Virus record (IMG/VR): IMGVR_UViG_3300036719_001281
Span: 1 to 20,830 of that record
DNA length: 20,830 nucleotides
From: a virus
Direction: 5' to 3' (one strand)
Positions 1 through 6,291 of this stretch are shown here, in pieces. The number at the start of each line of letters is the position of its first letter. The stretch's first letter is position 1. A model generated the notes under the pieces. It saw only the letters and a program-made list of their open reading frames with translations, did no database searches and was not told where the DNA came from. A program made the position numbers and the translations under genes.

Positions 1-126
1 TTATTTAGGTTTTTTATTACTTGGTTTAACGTTATCATTCAAAAATTTTTTTAATATTTCAATTTTATTAAAGAGTTTATATCCACTCTTTTTAGTAACG
101 TTTTCTTTTTTCAAATTTTTCTTCAT
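1..126 (-). CDS. Possible lysine-rich micro-ORF at window edge
   Basis: A 41-residue open frame starting with ATG at 126 inside the connector gene (35-base overlap) and ending with TAA at 1-3. The product has 14 lysines and no recognisable domain. The overlap with the preceding gene fits the style of this operon, but an AT-rich sequence gives lysine codons by chance, so it may be spurious. The 91 bases beyond the connector stop hold nothing else that I recognise. Confidence 0.3.
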   Translation of the reverse strand: MKKNLKKENVTKKSGYKLFNKIEILKKFLNDNVKPSNKKPK

Positions 127-655
127 AGCTGAATATTGAACGGTTACGACCTAAATAAATACTTTCTTCATACGAATAACCCTGTGGGTAAATAGTATCA
201 AAGCCATCTCCAGGATTATCATATAATGGGTATTGGTCTGAATACTCAAATAAATAATCAATTAATCTTTTAGTGTGATACTGCGCCTTGTCGGTAACTA
301 AATTCATAAAAGAGTTTAATTCGTTAAAATCAACCCCTGTACTGTTATCGCTGTTCTTTTTTACAATGTTCTTATTTGTTACCTTATAAGTTAAAAAGGG
401 TGCAGCTTCAACCATTACCCACCATTTAAGAGCAGGGATAATATAGTTATCTAATAAGGTAGTGTTTAAAGCCGATAATGTATTTGTACTTACTTGGCTT
501 ATTATTTCATCGTATAAACCCGAACCAATATAATTTCTAATATGAATCTTTTGAGCTTCTTCAATAGAAATTCTTAAGTATTTTTCATCTACATTAGGAT
601 CAACAAATGTGTAATCCTTAATGTATGTTGCTGTTAATAATAATACTGTTGCCAT
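92..655 (-). CDS. Head-tail connector (DUF6712-like)
   Basis: A 187-residue protein resembling the head-tail connector or adaptor proteins of Bacteroidetes phages. It shows the opening YTFVDPNVDEKYLRIS (15-30), then IEEAQKIHIRNYIGSGLYDE (31-50), the 'AQ...i...iG..LYd.l' signature, ALKWWVMVEAAPFLTYKVTN (75-94), and a mainly helical body ending in a charged FEKRKRY. Such proteins bind below the portal ring. Its ATG overlaps the portal TAA by one base, so translation is probably coupled to the portal. The family comparison is from memory; the role is well supported by position. Confidence 0.75.
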   Translation of the reverse strand: MATVLLLTATYIKDYTFVDPNVDEKYLRISIEEAQKIHIRNYIGSGLYDEIISQVSTNTLSALNTTLLDNYIIPALKWWVMVEAAPFLTYKVTNKNIVKKNSDNSTGVDFNELNSFMNLVTDKAQYHTKRLIDYLFEYSDQYPLYDNPGDGFDTIYPQGYSYEESIYLGRNRSIFSYEEKFEKRKRY

Positions 656-2595
656 TATTTTTTAATTTTTACAACGTTAGCACTCCAAATATGTCTGCAA
701 AATGGTGTTCTTGTTTGACCACCTTTTCTAGTCCACCAACCACCACGATAATTCCAAACATCATAACCCACTATCTTACTAATTTGTTCGATTTGCGCTC
801 TTGAATACATTTTATTTGCATCCAATAACTTAACACAGAACTCTCTTGAATTTCGTTTGTCAGGCTTAACTCCTGCTCTCCATTCGTAGGTGTACATTAT
901 CTTATAGTCTTCAGTATCTGTGCCTAATCTATTTGATGTTCTAATAGCTTCGCTTGTTGGTACTCTTACATCTTTTTTTTGTCCGCCTGTGTTTGTTTCT
1001 TTAACCTTAATTAGTTCTTCTTTAACCATGTCATTAATTAAATCTGCAACTCTATCTTCTTTAATTCTTAAAGTATCTGCAATGGTCTTGTTATCCATTA
1101 ATGGGTCTTTATCTAATAAGCCAACAATGTCTCTTTTAATTTGTTTGCTTAATGGAGAAACATCAACTGCAAAATCAAAACGATTTTCTTCGTTCATAAA
1201 CTTTTTCTCAATCACTTCATAATTTTCTCTATCATCTCCAAACATTTTGAATATTTCAATTACTTCATCAATTTCACTTTGAGAAGTAAAAGAATGATCG
1301 CATACATGGTCGTCAAATGCAAAAGAATGTTTACATACATGGTCGTCAAATCTATGGATAGCACTTGAAACAATAGGCTTAACTTCTTCTTCTAATGGAG
1401 GCAACCCATACATTTCTCTAACCTCGTTTTTAGTCATTACCTTAATCTTTTCTTCAATAGGTAACTGCTCTTCGATAGGATCTAACTCTTTTAAATAAAT
1501 ACGATTTGAAAAACCTTTTAATTTAAGTAAGTAGTTAAAGTCTTTTTCAATTTCAGCTTGGTTAGGTATTATGTAAGTATTTTTATACAACTCATAACTA
1601 TCATTTATTTGGTCTTTCGTTCCTAACTCTCCTGCTGTTTTAATACCTACTAGCATAGGATTAGGAATATGATGTCCGATAATTAATTCTTGAATAACTT
1701 GGTCGTTTAATTCTGTTAGTTGAGAATCTACATTTTGTGGTGTTAAATGTTCAATTGTAGGTGCAGAATCTTTGTTGCCACTAAATGTAATTAGTAAGCT
1801 ATTTGCTCTATCAGTTCCGGTGAATTTTTCTTTTAGTCTTGCTTCTATTTCCTCTTTTTCTTCTTCGGTTGGTCTGCCATTTGAGAAGTTAAGAATTGTT
1901 CCTGCATTAAAACCACTCTTAATTGCATTTAAACGATAATTAGACAATTCAACATCTACCTCAGCATAAACAGCACTCGCCACATAATCAGGCAAAGGAT
2001 AAGCATCTAAATCAGGTCTGTATTCTTTTGAAACAAATATTTGTCTGCCTGTTGGTTTCTCAGGATCAAACAAAGGGATGTATTCTAAATCGGTTTCTTC
2101 GGGACTTTGCTTTTGTTTTGACCAGTCTTTTGAATACCAATAGCCATCTGCATCTTTTGCCTTTCTTAAATTGTTATAAGGAAAATGTAAAACCTCAAAG
2201 TTGTTTCCTGCTTTATTCCAAATTACTTCTAAATAATAACCACCAAATAACTTTTTATCTAATACACATTTTTTAACTATGTCTTTTAAAGTATCAAAAT
2301 TAGTATTCTCTTTATTTATAAAGTCATTAGCTAGTGCAATATCTTGAATTGATAAATCAGTAGAATCAAAACCAACACCAGCACCACAAATGTATAAAAC
2401 CTTGCCATTGATAAAAGCATTATGTTTAGAGCTACGATTGAATAAATAAAGTAAGTAACCAGGATAGTTATTATAGTAACCACCTTCTTTATCTGCTCCA
2501 TAAATTATCCATTCTTTTGATTTTTCTTCTTTAAATACAGGTGTTTTATGTGCCTGTAGTTTAAGATTAATTACATCATATATATTATTCTCCAT
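655..2595 (-). CDS. Portal protein with C-terminal extra domains
   Basis: A 646-residue portal, the dodecameric ring through which DNA passes. The phage portal region covers about 20-400. It has KEWIIYGADKEGGYYNNYPG (27-46), FINGKVLYICGAGVGF (61-76), a LFGGYYLEVIWN strand (116-127), FNAGTILNFSNGRPTEEEKE (229-248) near the wing, and HHIPNPMLVGIKTAGELGT (308-326) resembling the conserved 'p..llG...g' of portals. Beyond that, residues 416-437 form a tandem FDDHVCxHSF repeat. Residues 480-545 look like a winged helix-turn-helix, and 568-646 (WRAGVKPDKRNSREFCVKLL 572-591; TPFCRHIWS 630-638) resembles the end of Mu gpF-like minor head proteins. It overlaps the preceding gene by 11 bases and its stop overlaps the connector ATG by one base. 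Confidence 0.82.
   Translation of the reverse strand: MENNIYDVINLKLQAHKTPVFKEEKSKEWIIYGADKEGGYYNNYPGYLLYLFNRSSKHNAFINGKVLYICGAGVGFDSTDLSIQDIALANDFINKENTNFDTLKDIVKKCVLDKKLFGGYYLEVIWNKAGNNFEVLHFPYNNLRKAKDADGYWYSKDWSKQKQSPEETDLEYIPLFDPEKPTGRQIFVSKEYRPDLDAYPLPDYVASAVYAEVDVELSNYRLNAIKSGFNAGTILNFSNGRPTEEEKEEIEARLKEKFTGTDRANSLLITFSGNKDSAPTIEHLTPQNVDSQLTELNDQVIQELIIGHHIPNPMLVGIKTAGELGTKDQINDSYELYKNTYIIPNQAEIEKDFNYLLKLKGFSNRIYLKELDPIEEQLPIEEKIKVMTKNEVREMYGLPPLEEEVKPIVSSAIHRFDDHVCKHSFAFDDHVCDHSFTSQSEIDEVIEIFKMFGDDRENYEVIEKKFMNEENRFDFAVDVSPLSKQIKRDIVGLLDKDPLMDNKTIADTLRIKEDRVADLINDMVKEELIKVKETNTGGQKKDVRVPTSEAIRTSNRLGTDTEDYKIMYTYEWRAGVKPDKRNSREFCVKLLDANKMYSRAQIEQISKIVGYDVWNYRGGWWTRKGGQTRTPFCRHIWSANVVKIKK
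1285..1350 (-). repeat. Tandem 33-base repeat in portal gene
   Basis: Two adjacent 33-base units (1318-1350 and 1285-1317), 28 of 33 bases identical by direct comparison, encode FDDHVCKHSFA and FDDHVCDHSFT. Each unit carries Asp-Asp-His-x-Cys-x-His, a possible metal-ligand cluster. The high DNA identity suggests a recent duplication. Confidence 0.85.
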
Positions 2596-2983
2596 AAGTT
2601 ATAATCGTTTTATTTTGATTATCGTAAGCATTAACAACAGGAATAGTACTTTCTACTTTTACCATTCCTATTTCAAGTAAGCCTTCAGCATTTGCAACGT
2701 TTAAATTACTTGAACTTGTTTGTTGGTAAATAGCATATTCATAAAATCCCGTTTCATGCAAAGATACAATTCCACTTGTTAAATTAGTAACTCCTGTTGT
2801 TTCAGTTATTAAAAATTTATTGTAACGAGTAGGAAAGCCACTTACATCACTTGAAATGAAATTAACTGTACTCATTAACACCTGATGTTTAAAGCTAAAT
2901 AAATAGTAAGGATTATTTAAAGTAACTTTTTCTGTTAATGTAAATACTAGAAAATTATTTTGCCCTTTATTTATTATTTGCAT
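2585..2983 (-). CDS. Short structural protein of Bacteroidetes phages
   Basis: A 132-residue beta-rich protein. The segment FLVFTLTEKVTLNNPYYLFS (11-30), then RYNKFLITET (53-62), GFYEYAIYQQTSSSNL (77-92) and ENTE-like ends form a pattern I recognise in small virion-module proteins of Bacteroidetes phages, function not established. It follows the terminator and GTAC element and overlaps the portal start by 11 bases. It probably acts at the head or head-tail joint because it is cotranscribed with portal and connector, but this is inference. No enzymatic motif is visible. Confidence 0.6.
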   Translation of the reverse strand: MQIINKGQNNFLVFTLTEKVTLNNPYYLFSFKHQVLMSTVNFISSDVSGFPTRYNKFLITETTGVTNLTSGIVSLHETGFYEYAIYQQTSSSNLNVANAEGLLEIGMVKVESTIPVVNAYDNQNKTIITYGE

Positions 2984-2990
2984 ATTTTAA

Positions 2991-2998
2991 AAAGTACC
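2991..2998 (-). promoter_or_regulatory. GTAC-core element after terminator, before short structural gene
   Basis: The minus strand reads ATGGTACTTTTTAAAATATG, ending in the start codon of the next gene. It is the fifth copy of the element. Its place between an intrinsic terminator and a start codon favours a role in initiating the next transcription unit. Confidence 0.6.
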
Positions 2999-2999
2999 A

Positions 3000-3029
3000 T
3001 AAAAACAAAAGGTTGCATTTCTGCAACCT
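3000..3029 (-). terminator. Intrinsic terminator after tube gene
   Basis: On the minus strand, AGGTTGCA (3029-3022) and TGCAACCT (3017-3010) form a perfect eight-base stem capped by a GAAA loop, a stable GNRA tetraloop, followed by TTTGTTTTT. This is a textbook factor-independent terminator. It lies 27 bases after the stop of the tube gene and 17 bases before the downstream GTAC element and gene start. Confidence 0.82.
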
Positions 3030-3056
3030 CTCGAATCAATCAAACGAACAGGAAAA

Positions 3057-3566
3057 TTATATAATGCCTGAAATAACTCCTGAATTTACTTTGTTTGCAG
3101 GTAAAGGTTCTTTGCCTGTTAAAGTAATTGAGTAGCCATTTTTATCACCCATTGCTTTGCCAGTTGATGAAGTTCCTGCTGTTAAATGCATTGCACGAGT
3201 TTCACCTGCTAAGTGATAAACATCATCTGCATCTTGAACAATAACCATCAATCTGTTTTGTGTTAGTAAACGAACAATATTACGATTTTTAGCAGTCATT
3301 TTATAAACTGAAAAAACTAATGTTTGTTCGTAGAAAGTTGTACCATTTTCAATTGATACAGTTGCATTTTCGTCAAATTGTGCATCTTCTAACTCAACCT
3401 CAACAGTCCAGAATTTTTTTCCTGCTACCATTGTGATTCCACTAACTTGACCTGATGAAGCTGTAATTGTTGAAACATTAGCAAACTCTGTAAGATATAT
3501 TTTCTTTACACCGCCAGCACCTTGTCTGCAGTCTAATGTAATTCCTTCGGTAAGTATACAGGGCAT
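3057..3566 (-). CDS. Probable tail tube protein
   Basis: A 169-residue, beta-rich protein with no enzymatic motif. Its C-terminal half, DADDVYHLAGETRAMHLTAG (113-132), then GKAMGDKNGYSITLTGKEPLPA (136-157), resembles tail-tube-like proteins of Bacteroidetes phages, in which a 'GkAlGDkNGyeitltGeE' strand pair is typical. The start MPCILTEGITLDCRQGAGGV (1-20) is also a recurrent pattern there. The size and the position after the capsid gene, with an intrinsic terminator directly behind it, fit an abundant virion protein. The identity as major tail tube is inference; another tube-like or decoration protein cannot be excluded. Confidence 0.6.
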   Translation of the reverse strand: MPCILTEGITLDCRQGAGGVKKIYLTEFANVSTITASSGQVSGITMVAGKKFWTVEVELEDAQFDENATVSIENGTTFYEQTLVFSVYKMTAKNRNIVRLLTQNRLMVIVQDADDVYHLAGETRAMHLTAGTSSTGKAMGDKNGYSITLTGKEPLPANKVNSGVISGII

Positions 3567-3582
3567 ATGTTATAAATTTTAA

Positions 3583-3604
3583 AAGGGAGTTGTTACACTC
3601 CCTT
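3583..3604 (-). terminator. Hairpin after capsid gene, possible weak terminator
   Basis: A perfect eight-base stem (3583-3590 with 3597-3604) and a six-base loop lie nine bases after the capsid stop codon. On the minus strand the stem AAGGGAGT/ACTCCCTT is followed by TT and then AAAATTTATA, so the T tract is short. It may be a partial terminator or a 3' RNA-stabilising hairpin of the capsid transcript, adjusting the ratio of capsid to tube. The plus strand lacks a T tract. Confidence 0.55.
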
Positions 3605-3612
3605 GGTTAATA

Positions 3613-4578
3613 TTAAGCGTTAGTGTATTGAACAACGTGGTCGATGAATTTAACTGCTACTCCAGCCTTAAATGCTCCAAATAAACGCCATACGCGTGAG
3701 TCTTTTGAATACCATGCCTCGATGTTTTCTAAGTCTGATTGTAAGTCAGTTCCGAATACTAAGTTTGAAGCGTAAGTTGCGATAATACGATTTCTTACTG
3801 CTGTAGGTACAGAACCTGTATCAACTGCTGCATCACTTAATCCTGGTACGCCAACAACCTTCATATTAGTACCTGGGTACATTAATTCCCAATTGTTCCA
3901 AACATTATCAGTTGTGTATTGTGAACCATAAATTCCGTAAGTTGAAGTAATCTTAGCAGCTAATAATCTGAAAGTATCATATCCGCAAAAAGCAACGATT
4001 GGCTCATTTGCAATTGCAGCTGAAGGTACTTTTGAATAAATGTCATCAAAAATAGTTAATACGTTTGTTGCATTTAAAGTAGATGTTGTTGCTGCTACTG
4101 CTGTTCCTGCTGTGTCAATTGTTGCTAACCAACCATTCATCTGTTTTAATACAGTTGAGTTAGTGTAAGTAGTTTTACCTGCCCAAATCATGTTCTCAAC
4201 GTTACGAGCAACCTGTGCTAATTTTCTATCAATAATGTTTTGTGCAATTGATAAAGAATCATTGTTTGCTCCTGCTGGTAAATACTTTTGTGTGTAATAA
4301 GTATTTAAGTCTTTTAAACAGAATTGTTCTGCAAAGTTAATACCTACAGTTGCAATAGATACCTGTGAAAAAGTAGTAGTTCCTGAAGTTGTGAATGAAC
4401 ACGCTTCTGCTTGGAATGGTACTGTACTTTCTAATACAGGGATTTTTTCTGTTGACTTGATACCTGTACGGATGTCAACTCCTTTTCCTAAGGTTACACC
4501 ACCTAATATTGCTTTGGTGATGAGGTCTGCTCTGTTTTCTTCAACATAAGCAGTCATTGAATCAAATGAAAATGCCAT
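3613..4578 (-). CDS. Major capsid protein
   Basis: A 321-residue protein downstream of protease and scaffold genes. It is the expected size for an HK97-fold capsid subunit. Visible features are an N-terminal helix region with MTAYVEENRADLITKAILGG (8-27), IPVLESTVPFQAEACSFTTS (46-65) and long hydrophobic beta segments. The loop region FCGYDTFRLLAAKITSTYGI (197-216) and the ending KDSRVWRLFGAFKAGVAVKF (292-311) recall the capsid P-domain and final strand. It has no sign of a delta domain or a long N-terminal scaffold part, consistent with a separate scaffold gene. An unusually long A tract directly before the ATG may support high translation. A hairpin follows the stop. The assignment rests on layout, size and gene order. 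Confidence 0.85.
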   Translation of the reverse strand: MAFSFDSMTAYVEENRADLITKAILGGVTLGKGVDIRTGIKSTEKIPVLESTVPFQAEACSFTTSGTTTFSQVSIATVGINFAEQFCLKDLNTYYTQKYLPAGANNDSLSIAQNIIDRKLAQVARNVENMIWAGKTTYTNSTVLKQMNGWLATIDTAGTAVAATTSTLNATNVLTIFDDIYSKVPSAAIANEPIVAFCGYDTFRLLAAKITSTYGIYGSQYTTDNVWNNWELMYPGTNMKVVGVPGLSDAAVDTGSVPTAVRNRIIATYASNLVFGTDLQSDLENIEAWYSKDSRVWRLFGAFKAGVAVKFIDHVVQYTNA

Positions 4579-4598
4579 TTTTTTTTTTGTTTTATTGG

Positions 4599-5201
4599 TT
4601 AATAGTTATATACTTTTTTTCTAAATTCTTCTAAACTTGTAGTGTTTGATTTTTTAAAGTTTTCTTTTGAAGTTGACTTTGGCTCAACACTTGGAGCATC
4701 TGCAACTTTTTCAATCAATGAAAATAACTTTCTGTTTAAATCTGTTTGTGCTAAGATAGATGCGTTTGCAGCTTCTAATGCTTGATTAGATAAACCTAAT
4801 GCAGCCTCTAATTTAGATAGTCTGTCGTTTAATTCAGCAAACTTCGCTTCAAATTGTTCATTGTTATCAGATGCCATTTCTTCCATAACAGGTTCTTCCA
4901 TTACTTCTTCAGGTTCAATGCCTTTTACAAATCCGTTTTCAACGTAAACTTTCATTGGCATTTCATTTACCATGATAACCATTTCAGTTACTTCAACTGG
5001 TAAGTCCATAACGCCATCAGGAGTTATTACTTGTAGTTTAGAACCGATTGCGATTTCTTCTGTATCAGTACGAACAATAGAACCGTCTTTTGCTTTGTAG
5101 TCAGCAAATTTCAAGTCTTTTACTTCGTCTTGAAAAATATCCTTAAATAATTCTTTCATATCTGAAAAAACTTCTTTGAACGTTTGTTTTTTATTTTCCA
5201 T
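4599..5201 (-). CDS. Probable scaffolding protein
   Basis: A 200-residue protein immediately upstream of the capsid gene and downstream of the protease, the classical scaffold position. It has a short folded-looking N-terminal part (1-95) with a beta-like stretch GSKLQVITPDGVMDLPVEVT (53-72). A very acidic region EPEEVMEEPVMEEM (96-109) follows, then a coiled-coil-like helix (about 113-165, EAKFAELNDRLSKLEAALGL), and a basic, serine-rich tail ending in EEFRKKVYNY. Acidic, helical, coiled-coil composition with a basic C-terminal helix is typical of scaffold proteins that bind capsid. No catalytic motif is visible. The function is inferred from context and composition. Confidence 0.7.
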   Translation of the reverse strand: MENKKQTFKEVFSDMKELFKDIFQDEVKDLKFADYKAKDGSIVRTDTEEIAIGSKLQVITPDGVMDLPVEVTEMVIMVNEMPMKVYVENGFVKGIEPEEVMEEPVMEEMASDNNEQFEAKFAELNDRLSKLEAALGLSNQALEAANASILAQTDLNRKLFSLIEKVADAPSVEPKSTSKENFKKSNTTSLEEFRKKVYNY

Positions 5202-5217
5202 TATGTTGTTTTTTTAT

Positions 5218-5225
5218 AAAGTACA
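5218..5225 (-). promoter_or_regulatory. GTAC-core element before scaffold gene
   Basis: The minus strand reads TTTAATGTACTTTATAAA in the 30-base gap between protease and scaffold genes, a near-palindrome on a GTAC core with TG rather than GG before it. It is followed by an A-rich leader (AAAAAAACAACATA) and ATG. It is the fourth copy of the element and heads the scaffold-capsid-tube unit. Confidence 0.5.
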
Positions 5226-5231
5226 TTAAAT

Positions 5232-6290
5232 TCATTTAGTTGCAATCTCTGCCACTTTTTTTCTCAAGTTGTGTATTCTATCGGCTAATGATTCGATAAC
5301 GCTTACAGGCGCATCTTTTAGCTTTCTATGGGCAAAAGCACCCTCAACACTAAATCCTTTAAACACTCCTGTTCTTATAAAGTCATTCCAAACTTCGTTA
5401 TTGTCTACTTTGAAAGTTCCGAACCATGAACCTTCTGTTAATGTAGGATAGCCTTCAGGTGTTTTTATTCCTCTACTTTTGTCAATGATAAAAGATTCAA
5501 CCATGTAAACTCCATCAACTTGTCTTTCGCTATCGTGCATCATGTTTACATTATGAGTAAAGCCTTTTTTAAAAAATCTTTGTGCTATTTTTTCAATCTG
5601 TTCTTTGTCAAACACTACATAGTACTCTCCGCTATCATCCATACGATAGATGGGCAAATCGGAGATCATGAGTGCGCCGCTTATTAGTCTTCGTTCTTTA
5701 TCTGCAAAGAATTTAAACTGAGCTTTCATGTTTTGTTCATCCCATTTTGAATAACAAATAGCAGCAGCCTGTTCTTGTTCTTTTCCGTTTCCTATTTCAA
5801 CAGAAATGCAACGTGAAACAAATTCATCTTTGCTTTCTCCTGCTCTTGGATTAACAACCATTTTTTCTCTATCAATTTGCTCTAATTTTCTTTGCGCCCA
5901 TTCAATTCCTGCATCTCCACCCCATGCTAACCACATTAAACGACCACATCCATCGCCTAACTCTTTTTGTGAGTTTTGTCTGTGCCTTTCAAATGCAGCC
6001 ATTCGTGCAATTGTATCTCTACTTATAGCTTCACCATTAGCTAATTGATTTGCTCTAATCTTACCTACAGGAGTTCCACAATCACCCCATCCATTTTCTT
6101 CTGCATATCTTAAAGCTATTTTAGCATTCTCACTTGCTTGTTTTGGGTAATCAGTATAACTTTCAAATTGATGTTCTTTAAAAGCATGCCAATTAGTTTC
6201 TATTGCAGGTTGGTCTACTAATGCAATATACTCAACTCCAAGTTCATCACTATCATCAATTACTAATTTATAAACTGGTAAATTTTCCAT
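5232..6290 (-). CDS. XkdF-type capsid maturation protease with inserted domain
   Basis: A 352-residue probable head maturation protease of the XkdF/Peptidase_S78_2 type, expected to cleave scaffold and capsid during head assembly. The N-terminal VEYIALVDQPAI (19-30) and the C-terminal core from about 187 are split parts of one domain. The core carries ISGALMISDLPIYRMD (203-218), NVNMMHDSERQVDGVYMVES (247-266; candidate catalytic H252), LTEGSWFGTFKVDN (284-297; candidate catalytic S288) and FKGFSVEG (310-317). Between them, about 47-187, is inserted a cysteine-containing module (CGTPVGKIRANQLANGEAIS 71-90; GDGCGRLMWLAWGG 112-125) followed by KDEFVSRCISVEIGNG (154-169) and AAAICYSKWDE. The gene lies directly before scaffold and capsid genes, as expected. 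The catalytic residues are inferred by family pattern, not proven. Confidence 0.82.
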   Translation of the reverse strand: MENLPVYKLVIDDSDELGVEYIALVDQPAIETNWHAFKEHQFESYTDYPKQASENAKIALRYAEENGWGDCGTPVGKIRANQLANGEAISRDTIARMAAFERHRQNSQKELGDGCGRLMWLAWGGDAGIEWAQRKLEQIDREKMVVNPRAGESKDEFVSRCISVEIGNGKEQEQAAAICYSKWDEQNMKAQFKFFADKERRLISGALMISDLPIYRMDDSGEYYVVFDKEQIEKIAQRFFKKGFTHNVNMMHDSERQVDGVYMVESFIIDKSRGIKTPEGYPTLTEGSWFGTFKVDNNEVWNDFIRTGVFKGFSVEGAFAHRKLKDAPVSVIESLADRIHNLRKKVAEIATK

Positions 6291-6291
6291 G

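Noticed and set aside
920-1222. Plus-strand open frames, such as this 100-codon one and those at 6974-7372, 5806-6048 and 2028-2276
   Set aside because: Each lies fully inside a convincing minus-strand gene, has no family pattern, and has composition expected from a reverse-complement shadow.
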